This document shows positions 48,346 through 56,015 of a DNA stretch of 64,000 bases, one piece after another. A program made the position numbers and the translations under genes. The stretch is from Streptomyces sp. NRRL S-1022 (lineage in GTDB: Bacteria; Actinomycetota; Actinomycetes; Streptomycetales; Streptomycetaceae). Each line of letters opens with the position of its first letter. Position 1 is the first letter of the stretch. Location: NCBI RefSeq assembly GCF_000720135.1, contig NZ_JOIU01000015.1:1-64000 (forward strand), read 5' to 3'. The notes beneath the pieces were generated by a model, which did not search any database, was not told the DNA's origin, and saw only the letters and a list, made by a program, of their open reading frames with translations.

Positions 48346-50220
48346 CTACGCCTCCCGCGTCCCGGCGTACATCTCGTCGATGAGGTGCTTGTACTCCCGC
48401 TCGACCACCGGCCGCTTCAGCTTCAGGCTCGGCGTGATCTCGCCGTGCTCCACGTCGAGGTCCCGCGGCAGCAGCCGGAACTTCTTGATGGTCTGCCACT
48501 TCTGCAGCCCGGCGTTGAGCTCCCGCACGTACCCGTCGACCATCTCGACCGTCTGCGGCGCGGCGACGATCTCGGCGTACGGCTTGCCCTCCAGCCCGTT
48601 CTCCTTCGCCCAGTCGAGGATGGCGAGCTCGTCCAGGGCGATCAGGGCGGTGCAGTAGTTCCGGTCGGCGCCGTGCACCAGGATGTTGGAGACGTACGGG
48701 CACACCGCCTTGAACTGGCCCTCGACCTCGGCCGGGGCGACGTACTTGCCGCCGGAGGTCTTGATGAGGTCCTTCTTGCGGTCGGTGATGCGCAGGTAGC
48801 CGTCGGGCGACAGCTCGCCGATGTCGCCGGTGTGGAACCAGCCGTCGGACTCCAGCACCTCGGCGGTCTTCTCGGGCTGCTGGTGGTAGCCCTCCATGAT
48901 GCCGGGGCCGCGCAGCAGGATCTCGCCGTCGTCGGCGATGCGGACCTCGGTGCCGGGCAGCGGCTTGCCGACCGTGCCGGTGCGGTAGGCCTCGCCGGGG
49001 TTGACGAAGGAGGCCGCGGAGGTCTCGGTGAGGCCGTAGCCCTCCAGGATGTGGATGCCGGCGCCGGCGAAGAAGTAGCCGATCTCCGGGGCGAGCGCGG
49101 AGGCGCCGGAGACGCAGGCGCGCAGCCGGCCGCCGAAGGCCTCGCGGAGCTTGCCGTAGACGAGGGTGTCGGCGACCTTGTGCCTGGTGGCGAGCCCGAA
49201 CGGCACCGAGGCGGTGCCGGTGCGCCGGAAGTTGTCCTGGCTGGCCTTGGCGTACTCGCGGGCGACCTCGGCGGCCCACTGGAAGATCCGGTACTTGGCC
49301 CCGCCGCCCTCGCGGGCCTTGGCTGCGACGCCGTTGTAGACCTTCTCGAAGATGCGCGGCACGGCCGCCATGTACGTCGGCTGCACCACCGGCAGATTCT
49401 CGATGATCTTGTCGACCCGGCCGTCCACGGCGGTGACGTGCCCGACCTCGATCTGCCCGGAGGTGAGCACCTTGCCGAAGACGTGCGCGAGCGGCAGCCA
49501 CAGGTACTGCACGTCCTCGGCACTGATCAGGCCGGTCCCGGCGATGGCCTTCGCCATGTAGGCCCAGTTGTCGTGCGGCAGGCGCACGCCCTTGGGGCGG
49601 CCGGTGGTGCCGGAGGTGTAGATGAGGGTGGCGAGCTGGTCCTTGGTGATCGCGCCGACCCGCTCCTTGATCAGCTGCGGGTGCTGCTCCAGGTAGGCGG
49701 TGCCGCGCTCCTCCAGCTCGGCCAGGGTGAGCACCCAGTCGCCGCTCTCGACGCCGGCCGGGTCGATGACCACGACCTTCGTCAGCGCGGGCAGCTCGGC
49801 ACGCTTCTCCACGGCCTTGGCGAGCTGGGCCGCGTCCTCGGCGATCAGCACCCGGCTCTCGGAGTCGGAGAGGATGAACGCCGACTCGTCGGCGTTGGTC
49901 TGCGGGTAGACGGTCGTGGTCGCACCGCCGGCGCACATGATGCCGAGGTCGGCGAGGATCCACTCCACCCGGGTGGAGGAGGCGAGCGCCACCCGCTGCT
50001 CGGGCTGGATGCCCAGCTCGATGAGCCCGGCCGCGATCGCGTAGACCCGCTCGGCCGCCTGGCCCCAGCTGAGCGACCTCCAGTCGTCGGGGCCCTGGCC
50101 GGAGGCCGGCGGCACGGGGTGGCGGTAGGCCTCGGCGTCCGGTGTGGCCGCCACGCGCTCCAGGAAGAGGGCTGCCACGGACGGCGGACGGTTCTCGATC
50201 AGGGTCTGTGTGTCGCTCAC
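48346..50220 (-). CDS. Long-chain fatty-acid-CoA ligase
   Basis: AMP-forming ligase of 624 aa that activates fatty acids to acyl-CoA. The P loop YTSGTTGRPKG is near residue 192, YGLTETSAAS in the middle, TGDIGELSPDGYLRITDRKKDLIKTSGGKYV in the C-terminal hinge region, and the catalytic Lys near the end. GTG 50220 starts MSDTQTLIENRPPS. Upstream is a 261-bp gap with a hairpin; no operon partner. Confidence 0.94.
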   Translation of the reverse strand: MSDTQTLIENRPPSVAALFLERVAATPDAEAYRHPVPPASGQGPDDWRSLSWGQAAERVYAIAAGLIELGIQPEQRVALASSTRVEWILADLGIMCAGGATTTVYPQTNADESAFILSDSESRVLIAEDAAQLAKAVEKRAELPALTKVVVIDPAGVESGDWVLTLAELEERGTAYLEQHPQLIKERVGAITKDQLATLIYTSGTTGRPKGVRLPHDNWAYMAKAIAGTGLISAEDVQYLWLPLAHVFGKVLTSGQIEVGHVTAVDGRVDKIIENLPVVQPTYMAAVPRIFEKVYNGVAAKAREGGGAKYRIFQWAAEVAREYAKASQDNFRRTGTASVPFGLATRHKVADTLVYGKLREAFGGRLRACVSGASALAPEIGYFFAGAGIHILEGYGLTETSAASFVNPGEAYRTGTVGKPLPGTEVRIADDGEILLRGPGIMEGYHQQPEKTAEVLESDGWFHTGDIGELSPDGYLRITDRKKDLIKTSGGKYVAPAEVEGQFKAVCPYVSNILVHGADRNYCTALIALDELAILDWAKENGLEGKPYAEIVAAPQTVEMVDGYVRELNAGLQKWQTIKKFRLLPRDLDVEHGEITPSLKLKRPVVEREYKHLIDEMYAGTREA

Positions 50221-50397
50221 GACATCCTCCGGGGGCCCGCGACGGTGCGGCTGACTCGGTGCGGCTGGGTTAACTCACGGTGGGGGTTCGGGCTGTTGTT
50301 TAACTCGCGAGTAACTATCGAGCAGGGATCAGGTTAAGGGTCGACCGGCCGCTGCGTAAGGGGCTTCGGCCTGTCACTTTCCCCTCAGCATGACGCC

Positions 50398-50449
50398 GGG
50401 CACGCGCGGAGGCCCGCCGCGCTTTCGCACGACGGGCCCCCACATGCCC
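50398..50449 (-). terminator. Nested hairpin downstream of lepA
   Basis: Two nested inverted repeats: GGGCA (50398) / TGCCC (50445) outside and GGCCCG (50411) / CGGGCC (50433) inside, about 35 nt beyond the lepA stop. No U run follows. The other part of this gap holds no visible gene. Confidence 0.55.
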
Positions 50450-50481
50450 GGTTTGCGGGCGTGACCGGTTGTTACCTCCGG

Positions 50482-52356
50482 TTACTTCTTGCCCTTGCCC
50501 GACCCCGCGCTGTCATCGCTGGACAGGACCGCGATGAAGGCCTCCTGCGGAACCTCCACGGAACCCACCATCTTCATCCGCTTCTTGCCTTCCTTCTGCT
50601 TCTCCAGCAGCTTCCGCTTACGCGAGATGTCACCGCCGTAGCACTTGGCGAGAACGTCCTTGCGGATGGCACGGATGGTCTCGCGGGCGATCACCCGCGA
50701 GCCGATGGCGGCCTGCACCGGCACCTCGAAGGCCTGCCGCGGGATCAGTTCCTTGAGCTTGGCGACGAGCCGCACACCGTACGCGTACGCCTGGTCCTTG
50801 TGGGTGATCGCCGAGAACGCGTCCACCTTGTCGCCGTGCAGCAGGATGTCGACCTTGACCAGGGAGCTGGTCTGCTCGCCGGTGGGCTCGTAGTCCAGCG
50901 AGGCGTAACCGCGGGTCTTGGACTTCAGCTGGTCGAAGAAGTCGAACACGATCTCCGCGAGCGGCAGCGTGTAGCGGATCTCGACCCGGTCCTCCGACAG
51001 GTAGTCCATACCGAGGAGGGTGCCGCGCCGGGTCTGGCACAGCTCCATGATCGAGCCGATGAACTCGGTCGGCGCGAGGATGGTGGCCCGCACGACCGGC
51101 TCGTACACCTCGTCGATCTTGCCCTCGGGGAACTCGCTCGGGTTGGTGACGGTGTGCTCGCTGCCGTCCTCCATCATCACCCGGTAGACCACGTTCGGCG
51201 CGGTGGCGATCAGGTCGAGGCCGAACTCGCGCTCCAGCCGCTCGCGGATCACGTCCAGGTGCAGCAGACCGAGGAAGCCGACGCGGAAACCGAAGCCGAG
51301 AGCGGCGGAGGTCTCCGGCTCGTAGACCAGCGCGGCATCATTGAGCTGCAGCTTGTCCAGGGCCTCGCGCAGCTCCGGGTAGTCCGAGCCGTCCAGCGGG
51401 TACAGGCCCGAGAAGACCATCGGCTTCGGGTCCTTGTAACCGCCGAGCGCCTCGGTCGCGCCCTTGGCCTGGCTGGTGACGGTGTCACCGACCTTGGACT
51501 GCCGGACGTCCTTCACACCGGTGATGAGGTATCCCACCTCACCCACGCCGAGGCCGTCCGCCGGCAGCATCTCGGGCGAGCTGACGCCGATCTCCAGCAG
51601 CTCGTGGGTGGCGCCGGTCGACATCATCCTGATGCGCTCGCGCTTGTTGAGCTGGCCGTCGATGACACGGACGTACGTCACGACACCGCGGTACGAGTCG
51701 TACACCGAGTCGAAGATCATCGCGCGGGCGGGTGCGTCGGCGACCCCGACCGGTGCCGGGATCTCCTTGACGACCTTGTTCAGCAGCGCGTCCACGCCCA
51801 GACCGGTCTTCGCGGAGACCTTGAGCACGTCCTCCGGGTCGCAGCCGACCAGGTTCGCCAGCTCTTCGGCGAACTTCTCCGGCTGCGCGGCCGGCAGGTC
51901 GATCTTGTTCAGCACCGGGATGATCGTGAGGTCGTTCTCCATCGCCAGGTACAGGTTGGCGAGGGTCTGCGCCTCGATGCCCTGAGCGGCGTCGACGAGG
52001 AGGACGGTCCCCTCGCAGGCGGCGAGCGACCGCGAGACCTCGTAGGTGAAGTCGACGTGCCCCGGGGTGTCGATCATGTTGAGGATGTGGGTCGTGCCCT
52101 GGTCGGGGCCCTCGGTCGGGGCCCAGGGCAGCCGCACCGCCTGGGACTTGATCGTGATGCCGCGCTCGCGCTCGATGTCCATCCGGTCGAGGTACTGAGC
52201 ACGCATCTGCCGCTGCTCGACCACACCGGTCAGCTGGAGCATCCGGTCGGCGAGCGTGGACTTGCCGTGGTCGATGTGCGCGATGATGCAGAAATTGCGG
52301 ATCAGAGCCGGGGCGGTACGGCTCGGCTCGGGCACATGGTTAGGGGTCGCGGGCAC
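50482..52356 (-). CDS. lepA: Elongation factor 4 (LepA)
   Basis: Ribosomal GTPase of 624 aa that can back-translocate stalled ribosomes. G1 AHIDHGKST is near residue 28, G2 RGIT, G3 DTPGHVDF, G4 NKID. Then domains II, III, V and the LepA-specific CTD ([23 protein letters not shown]). GTG 52356 starts [12 protein letters not shown]; the tail is Gly/Lys/Asp. It is divergent from rpsT. Confidence 0.97.
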   Translation of the reverse strand: MPATPNHVPEPSRTAPALIRNFCIIAHIDHGKSTLADRMLQLTGVVEQRQMRAQYLDRMDIERERGITIKSQAVRLPWAPTEGPDQGTTHILNMIDTPGHVDFTYEVSRSLAACEGTVLLVDAAQGIEAQTLANLYLAMENDLTIIPVLNKIDLPAAQPEKFAEELANLVGCDPEDVLKVSAKTGLGVDALLNKVVKEIPAPVGVADAPARAMIFDSVYDSYRGVVTYVRVIDGQLNKRERIRMMSTGATHELLEIGVSSPEMLPADGLGVGEVGYLITGVKDVRQSKVGDTVTSQAKGATEALGGYKDPKPMVFSGLYPLDGSDYPELREALDKLQLNDAALVYEPETSAALGFGFRVGFLGLLHLDVIRERLEREFGLDLIATAPNVVYRVMMEDGSEHTVTNPSEFPEGKIDEVYEPVVRATILAPTEFIGSIMELCQTRRGTLLGMDYLSEDRVEIRYTLPLAEIVFDFFDQLKSKTRGYASLDYEPTGEQTSSLVKVDILLHGDKVDAFSAITHKDQAYAYGVRLVAKLKELIPRQAFEVPVQAAIGSRVIARETIRAIRKDVLAKCYGGDISRKRKLLEKQKEGKKRMKMVGSVEVPQEAFIAVLSSDDSAGSGKGKK

Positions 52357-52581
52357 GCAGGGTCCTGTCTCTTGAGGCGCCTTATGCCTCGGGTCGGATC
52401 GTTACGTAGTCTCCATGGTCCCACGGGCAGGGACCCGGGACCGTTTTGGGCCGTCCGGAGGGCCACTGGTACTGTAGATGGCTGTGCCTCATGCCCTCTC
52501 AGCACGAGGCGCGACAGAAAATTTTGGATCACCGGTACGGGACCCGAGCGGCCCCGCACCTGAACCTGAAAAGGCTCCTTC

Positions 52582-52848
52582 GTGGCGAACATCAAGTCCC
52601 AGATCAAGCGGATCAAGACCAACGAGAAGGCTCGGCTGCGCAACAAGGCCGTCAAGTCCTCCCTGAAGACCGCGGTCCGCAAGGCCCGTGAGGCCGCTGC
52701 CGCGGGTGACGTCGAGAAGGCCACCGAGCTGCAGCGCGCTGCCGCGCGTGCGCTCGACAAGGCCGTCTCGAAGGGCGTCATCCACAAGAACCAGGCCGCC
52801 AACAAGAAGTCGGCGCTCTCTTCCAAGGTCGCGTCCCTCAAGGGCTGA
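52582..52848 (+). CDS. rpsT: 30S ribosomal protein S20
   Basis: Primary 16S rRNA binder of 88 aa, a Lys/Arg/Ala-rich three-helix protein ([25 protein letters not shown], then [27 protein letters not shown]). GTG 52582 has AAGG about 9 nt upstream. A weak TTGGGC-N18-TACTGT promoter may lie about 100 nt upstream (near 52445-52474), leaving a long leader that might allow S20 feedback. lepA is divergent. Confidence 0.97.
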   Translation: MANIKSQIKRIKTNEKARLRNKAVKSSLKTAVRKAREAAAAGDVEKATELQRAAARALDKAVSKGVIHKNQAANKKSALSSKVASLKG

Positions 52849-52879
52849 ACCTCTCTGATCTGACCGCCGGAAGGACCCA

Positions 52880-52903
52880 GAGCGGGCCCTCTCTCATCCG
52901 CTC
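52880..52903 (+). terminator. Weak hairpin after rpsT
   Basis: GAGCGG (52880-52885) and CCGCTC (52898-52903) with a 12-nt CT-rich loop, 31 nt beyond the rpsT stop. Stem is short, so the assignment is tentative. Confidence 0.3.
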
Positions 52904-53065
52904 CCGTCCGGCACCACGAGCCTGTTCGCGGCCTGCGTTCGCCACGCGGGAACGGGCTCACCAGCTTGGTCCCGAGGCCCCGGTGCCCTCCCTTCCCCAG
53001 GGTGTGCGCCGGGGCCTTCGGCATGCCCGGCCCGGCTCCTCCACGCGGGAGTGGGGCATGTGGGG

Positions 53066-53450
53066 TAGGTGTTGGGCACGGGTGGGTGTCGGGCGCGCGC
53101 GTGGGTGTCGGGCGCGAGCGGGCGCGAGGCATGGGGAGGTGCCGGGTGTCAGGCGCGCGCGTGGGTGTCACGCGCGCGTGGGTGTCGGGCGCGCGTGGGT
53201 GTCGGGCGCGAGCGGGCGCGAGGCATGGGGAGGTGCCGGGTGTCGGGCGCGCGCGTGGGTGTCAGGCGCGAGCGGGTGTCGGGCGCGAGCGGGCGCGAGG
53301 CATGGGGAGGCGTCGGGTGTCGGGCGCGCGCGTGGGTGTCAGGCACGCGTGGGTGTCGGGCGCGCGTGGGTGTCGGGCGCGAGCGGGCGCGAGGCATGGG
53401 GAGGTGTCGGGTGTCGGGCGCGCGCGTGGGTGTCACGCGCGTGCGGGTGT
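53066..53450. repeat. Nested minisatellite between rpsT and holA
   Basis: The 694-bp gap contains an array of about 17-bp units GTGGGTGTCGGGCGCGC (with C/A/T variants). A longer unit ending GAGGCATGGGGAGG is copied at 53126, 53220, 53297 and 53391, spaced 94, 77 and 94 bp. The spacings differ by one 17-bp unit, so short repeats are nested in longer ones. No supported gene is seen between rpsT and holA. Confidence 0.9.
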
Positions 53451-53542
53451 CCGGCCAGGGCGATCGCCATCTTCTGGCCGTCGCGCTGCGCACGGCGGCC
53501 CTGCGCCTCTCTCTCCTCGCCGGCGACCCCGCGGCGACCGGG

Positions 53543-54532
53543 TCAGCCCCGCCCTCTGGAGCGCGCGGCCCGCGCGATCGTCACGACCGCCTTCTCCAGG
53601 GCGTACTCCGGGTCGTCCCCGCCCCCCTTCACTCCGGCGTCGGCCTCGGCCACGGCCCTGAGCGCCACCGAGACCCCGTCCGGCGTCCATCCCCGCATCT
53701 GCTGCCGCACCCGGTCGATCTTCCACGGCGGCATGCCCAGCTCGCGTGCCAGATCGGCCGGCCGGCCGCCCCGGGCCGAGGACAGCTTCCCGATCGCCCG
53801 CACGCCCTGCGCCAGCGCGCTGGTGATCATCACCGGCGCCACGCCCGTCGCCAGCGACCATCTGAGCGCCTCCAGCGCCTCCGCCGTGCGGCCCTCCACG
53901 GCCCGGTCGGCGACCGTGAAGCTGGAGGCCTCGGCCCGGCCGGTGTAGTACCGCCCGACGACCGCCTCGTCGATCGTCCCCTCCACGTCGGCGACGAGCT
54001 GCGAGACCGCCGAGGCCAGCTCCCGCAGATCGCTGCCGATGGCGTCGCACAGCGTCTGGCACGCCTCGGGTGTGGCGGACCGCCCGAGGGAGCGGAACTC
54101 CCCCCGTACGAAGGCCAGCCGGTCCGCCGGCTTGGTCATCTTCGGGCAGGCCACCTCCCGCGCCCTCGCCTTGCGCGCGGCGTCCAGCAGCCCCTTGCCC
54201 TTGGCGCCGCCCGCGTGCAGCAGCACGAGCGTGATCTCCTCGGCGGGCGAACCGAGGTACGCCTTCACGTCCTTGACCGTGTCGGCGGACAGGTCCTGCG
54301 CATTGCGTACGACCACGACCTTGCGCTCCGCGAAGAGCGACGGGCTGGTCAGCTCGGCGAGGGTGCCGGGCTGCAGCTGGTCCGGGGTCAGGTCGCGTAC
54401 GTCCGTGTCGGCGTCGGCGGCCTTGGCGGCGGCCACCACCTCCTGCACGGCACGGTCGAGCAGGAGGTCCTCCTGGCCCACGGCGAGCGTCACCGGGGCG
54501 AGAGGGTCGTCATTCGCAGTCTTCCTGGCCAT
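53543..54532 (-). CDS. holA: DNA polymerase III, delta subunit
   Basis: Clamp-loader wrench subunit of 329 aa that opens the beta clamp. The AAA+-like N-terminal part begins MARKTANDDPLAPVTLAVGQEDLLLDRAVQEVV. The segment SPSLFAERKVVVVRNA is typical, and the C-terminal collar is helical (PWKIDRVRQQMRGW). As usual it lacks Walker ATPase residues. It has repeats on both sides in the intergenic DNA. Confidence 0.95.
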   Translation of the reverse strand: MARKTANDDPLAPVTLAVGQEDLLLDRAVQEVVAAAKAADADTDVRDLTPDQLQPGTLAELTSPSLFAERKVVVVRNAQDLSADTVKDVKAYLGSPAEEITLVLLHAGGAKGKGLLDAARKARAREVACPKMTKPADRLAFVRGEFRSLGRSATPEACQTLCDAIGSDLRELASAVSQLVADVEGTIDEAVVGRYYTGRAEASSFTVADRAVEGRTAEALEALRWSLATGVAPVMITSALAQGVRAIGKLSSARGGRPADLARELGMPPWKIDRVRQQMRGWTPDGVSVALRAVAEADAGVKGGGDDPEYALEKAVVTIARAARSRGRG

Positions 54533-54706
54533 CGCTTACAGCATCCCACGCGGCACTGACATCGATGCGGTCCCGGCACCCTGACCGGCCCCGGAGCGAC
54601 CCCCGAGTCAGTGTCGGGGGCACCTGTTCTCGGGGGGTGAGGGCACAGATCGGGGCGCGCGGGCCGGGGCAAGCGTGGGCAGGGACGCGTGGGCCGGGGC
54701 TCGGTA

Positions 54707-54746
54707 GTGCGGGCCAAGACTCCGAAGCGCGGGCCAAGGCTCCGAA
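54707..54746. repeat. Two 20-bp tandem units upstream of holA
   Basis: GTGCGGGCCAAGACTCCGAA (54707) and GCGCGGGCCAAGGCTCCGAA (54727), three mismatches, followed by a partial third copy. Related GCGGGCCGGGGC strings lie at 54658-54700. The 250-bp gap holds no other clear feature. Confidence 0.7.
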
Positions 54747-54782
54747 ACGCGGGCCGGCGCCGGAGCGGTCACGCGCTCGGCG

Positions 54783-55028
54783 TCACGGCTCCTCGCGCCA
54801 GCCGTCCCACTCCCCCGCGAACGCGTCCAGCTCGGCGGGGTCCAGCCGCTCGCCCTCGTCCCGCAGGACCACGAGCCACTGGGCGTCCTCCGCGTCGTCC
54901 TCGCCGGCCAGGGCGTCCCGGACGAGCCGGGGCTCCTCGTCGGTCCCGAACCGCTCCCCGAGCGCCTCGGCCACCTCCTCGGCGGCATCGCGGTCGGGCA
55001 GCACCAGCACATGTCTCACATCACTCAC
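54783..55028 (-). CDS. Small acidic conserved protein, unknown function
   Basis: Protein of 81 aa from GTG 55028 (MSDVRHVLVLPDRDAAEEVAEALGE...). It is acidic, with a pattern of strand-helix-strand-helix and an ending EWDGWREEP; it has no membrane segment. The frame continues 27 nt upstream to another possible start. It lies between holA and the acetyltransferase on the same strand. I do not recognise the family. Codon use is like the neighbours, so it is probably real. Confidence 0.65.
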   Translation of the reverse strand: MSDVRHVLVLPDRDAAEEVAEALGERFGTDEEPRLVRDALAGEDDAEDAQWLVVLRDEGERLDPAELDAFAGEWDGWREEP

Positions 55029-55154
55029 GGGGCCATTCTCCGGCACCGGCAACACCGCGAAGGGGCAGGTCAGCCATGACGGGGCGCGCTCAGGTCAGTC
55101 TTGCGGGCAGGAGCCACCCGGTGCCGGGCCCGATCGTGCGGGCCACGCTGTCGT

Positions 55155-55964
55155 TCAGTCAGGGTTGCGCACGGTCGGCACGCGGCTCAGCTCGATCCCG
55201 AACAGGTCCCGGTACGCGGTCAGCACCTCCTCGTCCGTCTCCAGCTCGCGCGACTCCTGGGCGCCGTCCACGACGGTCGTCTTCAGCTTGCGCCCGCTGA
55301 GGGTGACCCTCCCTCCGTCCTCGGTGAGCCGCGAGCAGACCAGGGACCGGGTGAAGTGCGACGTCGGAGAGGTGCTGTGCCACCAGGCGCCGGCCGCGAA
55401 GTCCCCGAGCGCCCGGGGGCGGGTCTCCAGCCGGTACTGCGGCCTGCCGTCCCACAGGACGTCCAGATCCCCGCTGCGCACCCCGGCTGCGTCCGGCCCG
55501 GCCTCCACCACCTGGAACCTGCCGCCCGGGTCGTCCTGCTCCCCGCGTTCCGCACAGTCCAGCGGGTAGTGGCTGTGCGCCCCGAACCCGACGTCGGCGA
55601 GCCAGGTGTCCGCCTCCATCGTCCGCACCCGCAGCGCGAGATGGTCGTAGGGGATCCCCAGCCGTCCTTCGTCGGCGTACACGCGTCCCGCGAGCAGCTC
55701 CACCTGGTAACCGAGGGCGGCGAGCAACGTCCCGAACGCTCCGTTCAGTTCGTAACAGAAGCCGCCCCGCCGGGCCCCGGTCACCTTGTCCAGCAACCGC
55801 TGCTCCTCCAGCGTGATCTCCTCTCCGAGGTGGACCGACAGGTTCTCGAAGGGGATGGTTCGCAGATGGCTCAGGTGCAGGGCGCGCAGCGCGTCACTGG
55901 TGGGCCGCTGCGGGCGCTCGCTCCCGAGCCGGTGGAGGTAGGCATCGATCTGTGCTGACGTCAT
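55155..55964 (-). CDS. nat: Arylamine N-acetyltransferase
   Basis: Acetyl-CoA:arylamine acetyltransferase of 269 aa. The catalytic triad is visible: Cys in RRGGFCYELN (about residue 70), His in DHLALRV, and Asp in LADVGFG. IPFENLSVHLG opens the N-terminal domain. Length is normal for the bacterial enzymes. In Streptomyces NATs can also serve in amide synthase-like steps, but no biosynthetic cluster is present. Confidence 0.95.
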   Translation of the reverse strand: MTSAQIDAYLHRLGSERPQRPTSDALRALHLSHLRTIPFENLSVHLGEEITLEEQRLLDKVTGARRGGFCYELNGAFGTLLAALGYQVELLAGRVYADEGRLGIPYDHLALRVRTMEADTWLADVGFGAHSHYPLDCAERGEQDDPGGRFQVVEAGPDAAGVRSGDLDVLWDGRPQYRLETRPRALGDFAAGAWWHSTSPTSHFTRSLVCSRLTEDGGRVTLSGRKLKTTVVDGAQESRELETDEEVLTAYRDLFGIELSRVPTVRNPD

Positions 55965-56015
55965 GGGCCCAGTCTGAGCCAGTCCCGTCCCCTCACTCGC
56001 TGATCTCCTCTCCCT

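Noticed and set aside
50461..52563. Open frame of 700 codons opposite lepA
   Set aside because: Antisense to LepA, with no start signal or recognisable domain.
52966..53661. Open frames across the rpsT-holA minisatellite (GCRARVGVGRARG-type peptides)
   Set aside because: All frames stay open because the repeat lacks stops; no start context or domain.
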